From the NCBI GenBank assembly GCA_029465975.1, contig CM055743.1, forward strand, positions 14,890,744-14,954,743: a stretch of 64,000 nt of DNA. Reading direction: 5' to 3'. Each line of letters opens with the position of its first letter. The stretch's first letter is position 1. Source of the DNA: Dallia pectoralis. Lineage: Eukaryota; Chordata; Actinopteri; Esociformes; Umbridae. The position numbers were made by a program, and so were the translations under genes. Under the pieces are notes generated by a model. That model was not told the DNA's origin, searched no databases, and saw only the letters and a list, made by a program, of their open reading frames with translations. Shown piece by piece: positions 13,216 to 25,740 of this stretch.

Positions 13216-14050
13216 GGAAACTGAAGACGGGTGCGGGGATTTGGGGGGAAAATGGCTGATGGAAGACGGTGGTCGATTTGGAAAAAAGAGGGGACGAGGG
13301 AGGTTGGTGGGGTAACACTGGACATATGATGAAGGGCGCGATGAAGACGTGGCAGAGGAAAGAGAGACAATGACTTAGAGAGGGAGAGAGAGAGAGAGAG
13401 AGAGAGAGAAGGAAATACAGAGAACAGAATGCAGACGGGGTAGAAAACACACTTACCCATGTTAGTCTGCTCCCCGCGGGGCTAAAGAACGATATGCCCC
13501 GTGAGATCAGCGGCTGAACGTTGCCACGGACACGATAGACGGATGGAGTCAGAAGTGGGAACGGAGGAAAGAGAGAAAGAGGAGGGGAACACGGGAGAAA
13601 AAAGAGGAGAGGAGCACGGTGTAGACAAAACTGAAACCCTAGTTCATTATCCACTCCGAACATTCCCGGTATATTCCCGGTATATTCCCGGTATATTCCC
13701 CGATACTGGTCCGGTGAAAATCCCCTTTTCCAAACGGAACGATATCGGTCACTTTCTTGCTGAGACGCAGTCACAGATCCGTAGAGTATATTGACAGGGA
13801 GACGCACACGCGCGCACACACGCACACGCGCACGCGCAGAGCAAACGCTGTCGCAATGACACTCCAGTCACGGCTCCGCAGGTCCCCTTCCTTTCTGTCT
13901 TGTTCTCACGGACCGGTCCGTCTGGAGATGAGTGAAAGCCACGAAATTGCTCCTCTGTTCCCCTTTCTTCTCTGCTCGGTGGAACACCTCTGGACCCGGC
14001 GTCCTTCTGTATCGGTGTCACTGTATTACTACCCAAGAAACTCACGGCAT
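13216..14050. other. Intergenic, simple-sequence patches only
   Basis: Apart from the (GA)n run, this holds four 11-bp copies of GGTATATTCCC at about 13666-13700 and a CA/CG microsatellite at 13800-13840. I see no gene. Confidence 0.45.
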
Positions 14051-14059
14051 TTACAACCA

Positions 14060-14185
14060 CCAGCACTCTCACTCACTCTCCCTCCCTCACTCTCCCTCAC
14101 TCTCCCTCGCTCTCTCTCTCTCCCTCACTCTCCCTCACTCTCCCTCACTCTCCCTCTCTCCCCCACACTCTCCCTCACTCTCCCT
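14060..14185. repeat. CT-rich CTCTCCCTCA repeat
   Basis: Pyrimidine tract of about 10-bp units (CTCTCCCTCA). It precedes the larger T-rich minisatellite and gives spurious Ser/Leu/Pro frames. Confidence 0.85.
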
Positions 14186-14344
14186 CCTTTACTCATTGTA
14201 TTTCCATACCTCTTCAGCTCTCTCTCTAATCCAATCAGCTCTTCTCCCCCTTTGGCTCTATTTCTTATTCTACACTCTGTGATTCTCTCTCCGTTCTCTC
14301 CGTATCATCTGCATTCTCTTTGTACCTCTCTGTCACTCCTTACT

Positions 14345-15565
14345 TTCTCTCTACATTTTTCAACATTCTGTTGGTCTCTATATTATCTTTCAACATTCTG
14401 TTGGTCTCTATATTCTCTATCTTTCAATATTCTGTTGGTCTCTATATTCTATCATTCAACATTCTACATTATCTATCTATACATTCTGTTTGTCTCTACA
14501 TTCTGTTTGTTTCTACATTCTCTTTGTCTCTACGTTGTCTACCTCTATATTCTGTTTGTTCCTACATTCTGTTTGTCTCTATATTCTCCATCGTTCAACA
14601 TTCTGTTGGTCTCTATATCATCTTTTAACATTCTGTTGGTCTCTATATAATCTTTCAACATTCTGTTGGTCTCTATATTCTCTATCGTTTAACATTCTGT
14701 TGGTCTCTATATTCTCTATCGTTCAACATTCTGTTTGTCTCTACATTATCTATTTCTACATTCTGTTTGTTCCTACATTGTCTACCTCTACATTCTGTTT
14801 GTCTCTACATTCTGTTTGTCTCTACATTATCTATCTATACATTCTGTTTGTCTCTACATTCTGTTTGTTTCTACATTCTGTTTGTCTCTACATTATCTAT
14901 CTCCACATTCTGTTTGTCTCTACATTATCTATCTCTACATTCTGTTTGTCTCTACATTCTGTTTGTCTCTACATTCTGTTTGTTTCTACATTCTGTTTGT
15001 CTCTACATTGTCTACCTCTACATTCTGTTTGTCTCTACATTGTCTACCTCTACATTCTGTTTGTCTCTACATTGTCTACCTCTACATTCTGTTTGTATCT
15101 ACATTGTCTACCTCTACATTCTGTTTGTTTCTACATTCTGTTTGTCTCTACATTGTCTACCTCTACATTCTGTTTGTCTCTACATTGTCTACCTCTACAT
15201 TCTGTTTTTATCTACATTGTCTACCTCTACATTCTGTTTGTTTCTACATTCTGTTTGTCTCTACATTGTCTACCTCTACATTCTGTTTGTCTCTACATTC
15301 TGTTTGTCTCTACATTGTCTACCTCTACATTCTGTTTGTTTCTACATTCTGTTTGTCTCTACATTGTCTGCCTCTACATTCTGTTTGTCTCTACATTCTG
15401 TTTGTCTCTACATTCTGTTTGTCTCTATACATTCTTTTTATCTCTACATTGTCTACCTCTACATTCTGTTTGTCTCTACATTGTCTACCTCTACATTATG
15501 TTTGTCTCTACATTGTCTACCTCTACATTCTGTTTGTCTCTACATTGTCTACCCCTACATTCTGC
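14345..15565. repeat. 17/15-bp T-rich minisatellite, about 1.2 kb
   Basis: Interspersed 17-bp units (TCTGTTTGTCTCTACAT) and 15-bp units (TGTCTACCTCTACAT), with some AT-rich variants at the 14.4-14.7 kb end. All three plus-strand frames stay open across most of the array (297-432 codons) because the units lack stops in any forward frame. The Leu/Ser/Cys/Phe/Val/Tyr-rich peptides look membrane-like but are repeat translations. Confidence 0.96.
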
Positions 15566-15569
15566 CTTT

Positions 15570-16470
15570 CTCCATGTCCCTCCCCCAGTCATTCTCTCAC
15601 AATCTCTCGTTCTCTCCGGGTTGTGCGTTCCCTCCAAAACGTATATATCAACCGGCTACCCTTTCATCCCACCTGTCAAATAAACATCAATCGATCTCGC
15701 ACGGAACGACACGCACACTCGCACTCATCTAACAAAACACAGGCATATAGTGACACACTGACATTGTTCAATGCAAAAGCAGGGCTCTCGCAGGCACATC
15801 AATGTCTATCAACCCTATACAACACACACCATAGAATCTATTACTACCAGGGACAGAGTATACACCCCCCCCTTCCCACCAACTGTCACATGGTCATTCG
15901 TCGCTCTACAAATACCTGCTCACACCTCGACTTAAACAATGTACTTATGGGACACTTTTTTTTTACTTCACATGTTGATTGGTTCCTCATTGTCATAATG
16001 AGTAACAGGTATCCGTGGTTACGTTTTGTTTAAACAACCACCGCAAACGTCACAGCAAAACATCTGTGAAGGTAGTAAACACGTGGCTTTTTTAATGGGC
16101 AAATCACTTTTATGTAACATAAAACCGAATATATATTGCATTGCTAGTTTATTTTCTACTGTTGTTTAGATTTTTTGGGAAACACGCTCACATGCTCTTA
16201 GTACTTACATTCATTTAGAGTTAGCGGGGCTAAAATTAGCTGACAGGTGCAATGTTTTTTTTCTTTTACAGGAAACAGAACCATAGACAACATTTTATTT
16301 TGGCTCATAGACAATTTTCAGGGTTAGAAACCATCTAACATGAAGTTGTAAAGTAATGAAATTATCCTTTAAACAATGTAACAGAGATTAATAGATGTGT
16401 GTGATATAATTAATCAATACGGATGCGCGTGTGTGCGTGTCTGTAGGGCATCCGGCAAGGATTGAGCTGG
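15570..16470. other. Intergenic, no gene recognised
   Basis: CA-rich then AT-rich sequence with no convincing exon. Only the ends of repeat-derived frames extend into it. Confidence 0.45.
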
Positions 16471-16580
16471 GGTTGGCAACTCGTGGCCCCGGGGCCAAAA
16501 CCGACCCGCAGGACCATTTTTTGTATCCCCCCAACTGTTTAAACCGTAAAATAAACAAAACCTGATTTGTGTTTTTATTT
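16471..16580. mobile_element. Possible hAT-type transposon terminus
   Basis: The text GGGGTTGGCAACTCGTGGCC, followed by GGGGCCAAAACCGACCCGC, resembles the GGGGTCGGCAACC...GGCC terminal region of many vertebrate hAT elements. Only one end is visible and no transposase frame is present, so this would be a fragment. A repeat-library search would be needed to confirm it. Confidence 0.35.
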
Positions 16581-17600
16581 AGGTCCCATTTTCTAAAGAA
16601 TTCCCAGAAAATAACAACATTTCCCAACAGTTCCTTTCCAAGTCAATTTGATGTCCACTGATAATTACTATTAATAATAATCTTACAGTCTGTTCCTGGA
16701 ATCCCATCCATCCGCTCTGACAAAAAGCGCCCCTCAGCTGAATCTAGCCTCCGTCTTGGATAGTGAGACAGGAAATGCGTGATCACTAAGGGAAACGGGG
16801 GTATCGTAAAGATCCTGCGTTGCAGGCGACCAAAGTACATCACCTCAGAACACGTTCACCTTTATCCGTTTATCTTTTACTCTTAAAACAGAGCTCCCAT
16901 GGGGCAAAGTCCATAGGAACCGCCTCTCGTTTCTATTCAAACACACGCACACGTAGAAATCTCAATAAAGCAGCAGAATAATCTATCCATTTCCGTACAT
17001 TCTGGCACGGTGTGACTGTTACCAGGTGCTTTGGAGACGGCGAGAAATGAGAAGCACTCGCTGGGAAGCTGCTGACAGGAAGAACATATCTCTGCTGCGG
17101 ATCATTATATCAGATAAGGACAAACGACAAAAGGAAATAAAAGAAAGAACGCCGGAGAAATAAAACCGGGGGGGAAATCGAACGCGAGGTGAAATGAATT
17201 CATAACAGATGAATGTGGACAAATTGAGTCACCGCAAAACGAGAAATCAATACCGCCTAGACGTTCCAAAAGAAGAGACATGGCTCGTTGTGTCCAACAC
17301 ATGGGAATATATTCTAAACGCATTCGAAAGCAATATCAAAAAACAGTACATGACAAATGTCTAACCAGCATCAAGCACTACACACTCCCCCATTCAGTGT
17401 TCAAGTCAAAACCAATAAGTCAAATTGAATCCCAACCATAATAACTTCTCCTTTAAGCCGGAATCTCACCTAAACTAAAAAGTTACCCAACTCAACCAAT
17501 TGTACCCACTACAAGTGTTACTGTTACTACTGGGGACAGGTTCATAAAAAAACTAAAAAGAGGAAAGAGACGATGAGACAGCGGTAGATTGAGGTGGCTG
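16581..17600. other. Intergenic, nothing recognised
   Basis: Mixed-composition sequence with frames under about 80 codons and no motif. It leads into the G-rich array. Confidence 0.45.
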
Positions 17601-17607
17601 TGTGAGG

Positions 17608-20346
17608 AAGATGGGGGGTGGTAGATAGAGATGGGGGTAGATAGAGATGGGGGTGTTAGATAGAGATGGGGGGTAGATAGAGATGGGGGTGTTAGATAGA
17701 GATGGGGGGGTAGATAGAGATGGGGGTGGTAGATAGAGATGGGGGTAAATAGAGATGAGGGGTGGTAGATAGAGATGGGGGTGGTAGATAGAGATGGGGG
17801 GGGTAGATAGAGATGGGGGTGTTAGATAGAGATGGGGGGTAGATAGAGATGGGGGGTGGTAGATAGAGATGGGGGTGGTAGATAGAGATGGGGGGTAGAT
17901 AGAGATGGGGGTGTTAGATAGAGATGGGGGGTGGTAGATAGAGATGGGGGTGTTAGATAGAGATGGGGGTGTTAGATAGAGATGGGGGTGTTAGATAGAG
18001 ATGGGGGGTGGTAGATAGAAATGGGGGTGGAAGATAGAGATGGGGGTGGTAGATAGAGATGGGGGTGGTAGATAGAGATGGGGGGTGGTAGATAGAGATG
18101 GGGGGTGGTAGATAGAGATGGGGGGTGGTAGATAGAGATGGGGGGTGGTAGATAGAGATGGGGGGTAAATAGAGATGAGGGGTGGTAGATAGAGATGGGG
18201 GTGGTAGATAGAGATGGGGGGTAGATAGAGATGGGGGTGTTAGATAGAGATGGGGGGGGTAGATAGAGATGGGGGGTGGTAGATAGAGATGGGGGTGGTA
18301 GATAGAGATGGGGGGTAGATAGAGATGGGGGTGTTAGATAGAGATGGGGGGTGGTAGATAGAGATGGGGGTGTTAGATAGAGATGGGGGTGTTAGATAGA
18401 GATGGGGGGTGTTAGATAGAGATGGGGGTGGTAGATAGAAATGGGGGTGGAAGATAGAGATGGGGGGTGGTAGATAGAGATGGGGGTGGTAGATAGAGAT
18501 GGGGGTGGTAGATAGAGATGGGGGTGGTAGATAGAGATGGGGGGTGGTAGATAGAGATGGGGGTGGTTGATAGAGATGGGGGGTGGTAGATAGAGATGGG
18601 GGTGGTAGATAGAGATCGGGGTGGTTGATAGAGATGGAGGGGTGGTAGATAGAGATGGGGGTGTTAGATAGAGATGGGGGTGGTAGATAGAGATGGGGGT
18701 GGAAGATAGAGATGGGGGGTGGTAGATAGAGATGGGGTGTGGTAGATAGAGATGGGGGTGTTAGATAGAGATGGGGGTGGTGGATAGAGATGGGGGTGGT
18801 AGATAGAGATGGGGGGGGTGGTAGATAGAGATGGGGGGTAGATAGAGATGGGGGTGGTAGATAGAGATGGGGGGTGGTAGATAGAGATGGGGGTGGTTGA
18901 TAGAGATGGGGGGTGGTAGATAGAGATGGGGGTGGTAGATAGAGATCGGGGTGGTTGATAGAGATGGAGGGGTGGTAGATAGAGATGGGGGTGGTAGATA
19001 GAGAGGGGGGTGGTAGATAGAGATGGGGGGTGTTAGATAGAGATGGGGGTGTTAGATAGAGATGGGGGTGGTAGATAGAGATGGGGGGTGGTAGATAGAG
19101 ATGGGGGTGGTAGATAGAGATGGGGGGTGGTAGATAGAGATGGGGGTGGTTGATAGAGATGGGGGTTGTAGATAGAGATGGGGGGTGGTAGATAGAGATG
19201 GGGGTGGTAGATAGAGATGGGGGTGGTAGATAGAGATGGGGGGTGGTAGATAGAGATGGGGGTGGTAGATAGAGATGGGGGGTGGTAGATAGAGATGGGG
19301 GGTGGTAGATAGAGATGGGGGTGGTAGATAGAGATGGGGGTGGTAGATAGAGATGGGGGTGGTAGATAGAGATGGGGGTGGTAGATAGAGATGGGGGTGG
19401 TAGATAGAGATGGGGGGTGTAGATAGAGATGGGGGTGGTAGATAGAGATGGGGGTGGTAGATAGAGATGGGGGTGGTAGATAGAGATGGGGGTGTAGATA
19501 GAGATGGGGGTGGTAGATAGAGATGGGGGTGGTAGATAGAGATGGGGGTGGTAGATAGAGATGGGGGTGGTAGATAGAGATGGGGGTGTTAGATAGAGAT
19601 GGGGGTGGTAGATAGAGATGGGGGTGATAGATAGAGATGGGGGGTGGTAGATAGAGATGGGGGTGGTAGATAGAGATGGGGGGTGGTAGATAGAGATGGG
19701 GGTGGTAGATAGAGATGGGGGTGGTAGATAGAGATAGGGGGTGGTAGATAGAGATGGGGGTGGTAGATAGAGATGGGGGTGTTAGATAGAGATGGGGGTG
19801 GTAGATAGAGATGGGGGTGTTAGATAGAGATGGGGGTGGTAGATAGAGATGGGGGTGGTAGATAGAGATGGGGGTGGTAGATAGAGATGGGGGTAGATAG
19901 AGATGGGGGTGTTAGATAGAGATGGGGGTGGTAGATAGAGATGGGGGGTGGTAGAGATGGGGGTGGTAGATAGAGATGGGGGTGGTAGATAGAGATAGGG
20001 GGTGGTAGATAGAGATGGGGGGTGGTAGATAGAGATGGGGGTGGTGGATAGAGATGGGGGTGGTAGATAGAGATGGGGGTGGTAGATAGAGATGGGGGTG
20101 GTAGATAGAGATGGGGGTGGTAGATAGAGATGGGGGTGGTAGATAGAGATGGGGGTGGTAGATAGAGATGGGGGTGGTAGATAGAGATGGGGGTGGTAGA
20201 TAGAGATGGGGGGTAGATAGAGATGGGGGGTGGTAGATAGAGATGGGGGTGGTAGATAGAGATGGGGGTGGTAGATAGAGATGGGGGTAGATAGAGATGG
20301 GGGTGTTAGATAGAGATGGGGGTAGATAGAGATGGGGGTGGGGTAG
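17608..20346 (+). repeat. G-rich 19-bp minisatellite, about 2.7 kb
   Basis: Roughly 145 copies of TAGATAGAGATGGGGGTGG, with length variants from about 16 to 20 bp caused by loss of TGG or changes in the G run. The plus strand carries G4 to G8 runs at about 19-bp spacing, so neighbouring units could in principle form intermolecular or long-loop G-quadruplexes. A higher-order order of variant units recurs, for example the block near 17.74-18.0 kb is echoed near 18.16-18.45 kb. The minus-strand frame ending at 19912 is repeat-derived. Confidence 0.97.
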
Positions 20347-20939
20347 AAGGTAGAGCATTGACATTCACTCCTGCCGCCACACCTCTCCGCTAGAATAATG
20401 ATTAGGCTCTCAGTATTCTGGTCACATCAGCTCCACTATCAATGAGTGACTGACTAAGAGAGGGAGAGAGAGAGTGGGGGAGAGGGAGGGGGGAGAGGGA
20501 GGGCGGGAGAGTGGGAGTGGGAGAAAAGCAGCTGGAAGAGGGAAGGTGAATAACAGAGAGGGTGAAGTAAAAGGGGGATCGAGGAGAAGAGGGGGAGTAA
20601 GAGGGGAGAGGGAGGTAACCAAGGGCGATGATGTCAAGCTATGGGGGTGTGGTGGGGGGGGCGTGACGTACGGCGAGTTGGAGCGCACATACATTCACGT
20701 CACAACTAGAGAAGGATGGGCCAAACATTCTCAGCAAAAAGGCAATTTGATGCGAGCTTCAGGGAACCAACACGAGGGCCGACCTCTACGCTACGGCCCC
20801 CTTAACCACCAACACCTCAAAATTGGTGAGAAACGGCGAAGCCGGGGAACACACGGGGAGCAATTAGGCCCAGTTATCCATCCAAGGACAGGAGGGGGAG
20901 GGGGAACTTTCACCTTGCGGCACGGGGGTCTGAGCTCTC
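20347..20939. other. Purine-rich low-complexity then unique DNA
   Basis: A GA/GGA-rich tract at about 20457-20610 passes into unique sequence. A 159-codon plus frame here is Gly/Arg/Glu-rich because of the tract and has no domain. Confidence 0.45.
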
Positions 20940-20995
20940 AACCTTCACATTAGCGTTCAGACGCTCTAACCACTGAGATATCTGCCGTGGTGGGA
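20880..20995 (-). mobile_element. tRNA-like SINE head (degenerate)
   Basis: Read on the minus strand from about 20993, ATATCTCAGTGGTTAGAGCG is an excellent RNA polymerase III A box of tRNA type. The expected B box about 30 bp later is mutated (GGTTGAGAGCTC in place of GGTTCGANNCC). I therefore read it as a decayed tRNA-derived SINE or tRNA pseudogene and not a working tRNA. Confidence 0.45.
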
Positions 20996-23900
20996 GAAAG
21001 GCATACTTACCTGATTATCCATGTATACGCACGCACGTACGCACGCATGTGCGCGCGCCCAGCGTATCAATGCTGCGTGCGCCCACCCGGTGCCAGATGC
21101 CACACTAGGGCGCTCTTTCCGAGCTAGCAAGAAGAGGAGACGACTGGAGGACTCAGAGGATTCGATGTGGAACAGGAAATGTGAGATGATTTTAGACCCA
21201 ACAACCGGCACAGAGAACAGATTAACCCAAAAATCACACGTCCTCCTAAAACAGAAACGTCCTCACAAACCAGGTTCCACATAAGCCTCTGACACGTCAC
21301 TTAAGAGATGAAAGGGGCTGACATTATCATCCGGACAGGACTCTGGCTTTATGAGGACCACGTTCGTCCTTTTTCAATGGCGGCCATATTTCAGCGGTTG
21401 TTTATTCGTATGAGGTAGTCATCCATCACAAGGTGGCTATTTTAGGTCTCAGCTGTTGCGGCTGGACAGCGGGGGGTCTAATCAGGGTGACGCGGTCCGG
21501 CCCGGGTCTTTTTCTCATTCCAGCCAGGTGGGCGGCATTCGCCTGACATGAGCACTGTGATTTAGTGCACTTTACATGACTCAGGGTGGAAAAGGGGATC
21601 TGGCCCTGCGAATTGATTGTCGAGAATCGGAACCGCCTTTATTCGCGAAGCACGTTTCGATATTGCTACCGTAGTTATTGGTGTAATTGTGTTAGACAAC
21701 GTATATGAACAGAATACATCAAATCTGTGTAGAGAGGAATTAGTATAGCCTGCACATTTAAAGGTCATAGAACGTAGTTTATGGTTTCATCATCCCATTA
21801 AGTATATGAGATTGTCTAGTCCGTGTGTTTACTCAAGATCCTTGTGCCAAGATTGAGAGGCAAAAACACCTAAATTAAATAGCGACGACAAACAAGCCAT
21901 AATGTCAATCCGCGAGGCACGATTGAGACGAAGTGGACTCGAAATTGGTTCACGCTCCAATAAATCCACGGATCTGTAGAAATGTCAAAAGGGAGTTGGT
22001 TGACATTGAAGTGGACAAACAGTTACATGACAATGCTCAGGAGTGCCCGCAAATGAACCGCGCTTGAACTCGCCGATCTCCCGACTCCCGACCGTCTGTC
22101 GCACGAATCACACCGGGGGCATGAGTCGTTTGATGCCTTCGCTGCCTAATGCAGTGGACACATTTAGCGAGTGGCAAGTGCACTGTGTGCCACGTCCCCG
22201 AGGCCCCGAGGATTGTGGCCCTCTGCAGCCCGGCCGGCGGAGCACGGCACTTTAAACGCTCTGCTCTGGGCTGGTTGATATTCCTGGATCGTCCATGCGT
22301 AAAATGCCGGCACACATGACTGGGTCTGGTAAATGGAATGAATCGTTAGATTTTAAAGAATCGCCTGCGATCGCTGCTTCTTGTTGACATTCGTTGGATT
22401 TAAATGCAAAATACAAAATCTTTAAATGCATGTTCTTTTTCGCGCGTGCTTTTTACGCGGCCGAGGCTAAAACAAGCAGAGACAATCCTCGTTAAACAAT
22501 GGCCAGCTGGTCCGTGTACATGATTGGACAGATGGGTTTTTGAGATTTCGAGATCTCGGTTGTATGGAACAGCTACGGGTGGACTGTGGGACGCGCATGC
22601 AAGGAAGTCCTCGGATGCGACAGAACTGAAGCAACACTGTGAAGAAGTGGTCCAAAAATTCCTCCAAGCCAATATAATGGACACTTGAAAGAAACGGCTG
22701 CACGAAGTTAGAAGGCAAAAAAAAGGCAACGCCAGCATTGGATGTACATGCACTCGTTCTTACCCTACTACGATATTGTGTTTCCATAGATTGTTTTATG
22801 AATGAGTGATGAAGCATGTGTAATTCGTTTAATTAAGATACAATTGATCTGTCAAAGAAAGGTGAAGATTTCATATCCGTGTCCAAATACATAAAGAAGA
22901 ATTATCTCATGTCTGTACCCAATGTTTTTACATAACTACCTCGGAAAGAAAATATCCAAGACAATTGGTTCAATTGACGTAGTGTAAAACAGGTAGAAAT
23001 ATCTGGGGACATATTCAATAAAAAGTAAGGTGTTACTCCAAAGCAAACAAGACACACATACGCTTAACCTTTATATATACATCAGTTCCATAGCAGCCGT
23101 TTGGCAACCACAACCATCCCCCCATCCCAACGATTCGTGCAAGCCAATAGCCCATCGGCCCGCATTGCAGACCAGCTCCCGCTAACAATAACCGGGTCAC
23201 TTCCAGTTCCTGTCCAACCCCTGGTCACAATTCTCTGGCATTCTCATAATGCTTGGCTGGGAAGTGACACCATTAGGGCATTGGCCGACTCTCCATCCCA
23301 GATAGCTGCCAAGGGTTGGCATCTTTAGATGTCTCTCCCCCCGCAACAACTCCTGTCCACGAATTTGCCACAAAAACACTAAATGGCTTCCCGAAGCCAA
23401 ACAAACTCTCCGTTTGAACCGAGGCCTGGTTTTCCCAGCTTTGGGGACATTTCTGATAAGTGTGAAGGGTAATTAACAGACTCTTCAGTTCGCCATCCTC
23501 TAATTCTCGCTAGTAGCAGGCCAGACCGGGTCAATGTTTTCTTATAGCCGGTAAAACGAAATGGATTTGCAAACAAATTACGACAATCAAGCACTTCCAA
23601 CGATTGGCTCGCGTCGATTGCCTTGCTAATAAAACCCACTGGACAGTATGACAGGCAGATTACGGCGAGAACCTGTGGAGTCTTTGCCCAAAAAGGACAA
23701 CAATAAAAACAAAAAAGTTATCAAAAGGAATTCAACATTGAAAAGGCACATCGTATATCGTGTCAAAATAAGCTTGAAAGCTAAAACATTTCATCAGGTG
23801 TAAGTTACTTCAAAGGCGTTCGGGACACCTGAACATAAAACACATGTGACTCATTCTCGTACCAGTATCTAAACCGCACCCCCGCCGGCAAATTTATTTC

Positions 23901-24620
23901 ATCAAAGTCCCACAAAGCCTTTATCCGGCCACTCCTTTTCTTCCATTTCCTGTCGTGACCCATCTCGGAAATCCTTTTAATCCGCGTGTCCTTGGCAGCC
24001 TCTCGCGAAATCTCACCAGGGACGTTACGAGGGGTTAGAAGTTCCACCGAACCCATCGTTCCGTGTGGATTGGGGTTCTCGGGGTCACAGTCGGGTTTCG
24101 AAACTAAAAATAAGGGCCATGCAGAATGTAGCATTCAGAACGTCCCTAACCTTGTCTGTCCTAAAAGAGTTGCCACAGTCCCTTTTTAAAATACTCAGCC
24201 CCCTTCACCCTCTCCACTTTTATTCCCGTCCACAATCGATACACAATAACCTATAATGGCCCAGGTGAAAACGCGTCGTTCTTCTTAATCAAGACTTAAG
24301 TTGTCTCTCAAACTTGATAGCCATCCACCTATGGAACATTCAATCGACTGCACACGATTTAGAAAGACGGACACCTGTCGATGTCAGGTCGTACACTCCA
24401 CAGTGGACGGCACACCGGGCATGGTTCACGAAAAACATTATTACGAAAACCGATATCTTCACTTCAGGGCCGACCCGCCGCATATAAACAAAAGCTAGGG
24501 GGCGTCGTTCATTCATAGGGATGCCAAATGCAAATTTTGTACACACAAACTATCCAAGGGTGAAGAAAAAGTGCTAGAGACCTTTTGAACACATACAAGA
24601 TGTAAACGGGTTGCTATCAA
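20996..24620. other. Intergenic downstream of zinc-finger gene
   Basis: About 3.6 kb of mostly unique sequence. Frames reach 117 codons on minus near 22400-22753 but none shows a recognisable domain, splice context or repeat unit. I call nothing here. Confidence 0.45.
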
Positions 24621-24636
24621 TACAAAATGCATGCGT

Positions 24637-24642
24637 TTTATT
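24637..24642 (-). promoter_or_regulatory. Candidate polyadenylation signal, zinc-finger gene
   Basis: AATAAA on the minus strand (TTTATT on plus), about 595 nt past the zinc-finger stop codon. It would give a 3' UTR of roughly 0.6 kb. The hexamer is the only evidence. Confidence 0.4.
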
Positions 24643-25236
24643 ATTTCTTCCTTTGTAAAGCACATTAAATTGCATCTATGCATGAATTGAGCTATATATG
24701 AAAATATGATGATGGTTAAGTGTCTCGCTTCGTATAACTAGATGGACAGTTGTTCAAGTAGAATTACATCTTGAACGCACAGATGACACCGTCTACTTGA
24801 GATGTGTGCGTGCGACTATAAAGAAACAGTGCCAACTCATCTACACATAGAGAGAGGATGCAAACAGTCGCAATTAAATAATAGAACAATGACATTTGTA
24901 ACGTGGCGCTTAGAGTGCTTCACCACATGCCAAACCCCCTTAAAACCATTAAAAACAGAGTGGCATTTGTGCCTCAGGAAATGTTACACTGTAAAAAACG
25001 ATGTACTGTATAAACTAGATAGAGAAAGGGAGTTAAGATACATTATGATTACAACATGCCTGTATAAGCTCCAGTGGTTTTAATGGTTTTAAAAGCGTTT
25101 CCTAGAAAAAAGAAATTGGCCAAATGGCTCTAGTATGAAAAGAAAACGTGCTTTTTGATGAATTCAACAGGATCACAGTGCAAGCAGAAGCCAGGTCTCT
25201 GTACCAATCGGTTCGGTACACACACACGTCTGGTCT

Positions 25237-25740
25237 CTACTCGGCAGCCTGCTCCACGATGACCTCGTTGGCATGCTCCAGAACGCCCACATCCTGTGCC
25301 CCGCCCTGCTCGTCACCCATGGCAACCGAGGGACGCGAGAAGACGAGCGGTGTCGACGACTGAAGAGGAAGAAGTGGGCACCCTTCCCGGGAGACCGTCT
25401 GGGGCTGCAAAAGTAAGATGGCACGTATGCCTGTCTGACCCTCCACGTGGTCCGTCGCCCCCTGACCTTTAACCCGGGGGGCTGAGGTCAGCCCGGGAGG
25501 CCGGCAGCGCTGGGTCTTGCGGTGCTTGCCCAGGTTGGAGAGGGACCGGAAGGCCCGGTGGCACGCCGGACACGAGAAAGGTTTCTCGCCGCTGTGGATG
25601 CGGGCGTGCTCCGTGAGACGAGCGGCCAGGACGAAGCACTTCCCGCAGACGCCGCAGACGAACGGCCGCTCGCCGCTGTGCAGGCGCTCGTGGTCGCGGA
25701 GGTGCGGGATCTGCCGGAAACGCTTGCCGCATTGGGCGCA
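25237..25740 (-). CDS. Zinc-finger gene, last coding exon
   Basis: Acceptor TTTGCAG|TGC is phase 0, directly continuing the RPFQ linker into CAQCGKRF. It encodes two canonical fingers, a C2HC-like finger and an 88-residue tail ending VIVEQAAE before the stop codon at 25239-25237. The tail has no finger and no motif I recognise. Confidence 0.85.
   Translation of the reverse strand, partial: CAQCGKRFRQIPHLRDHERLHSGERPFVCGVCGKCFVLAARLTEHARIHSGEKPFSCPACHRAFRSLSNLGKHRKTQRCRPPGLTSAPRVKGQGATDHVEGQTGIRAILLLQPQTVSREGCPLLPLQSSTPLVFSRPSVAMGDEQGGAQDVGVLEHANEVIVEQAAE

Noticed and set aside
12950..13825. 291-codon minus frame
   Set aside because: Ser/Pro/Leu/Phe-rich because it reads the complement of GA-rich repeats. 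No domain or conserved motif.
14490..16033. Forward frames up to 432 codons resembling hydrophobic membrane proteins
   Set aside because: All three forward frames are open across the same repeat array, which is the mark of a stop-poor repeat and not of a gene.
20474..20953. 159-codon plus frame rich in Gly, Arg and Glu
   Set aside because: The first half is a GA-rich low-complexity tract and the rest has no motif.
20938..20995. tRNA gene on minus
   Set aside because: The A box is good but the B box and stem pairing are lost. Better explained as a SINE head or pseudogene.
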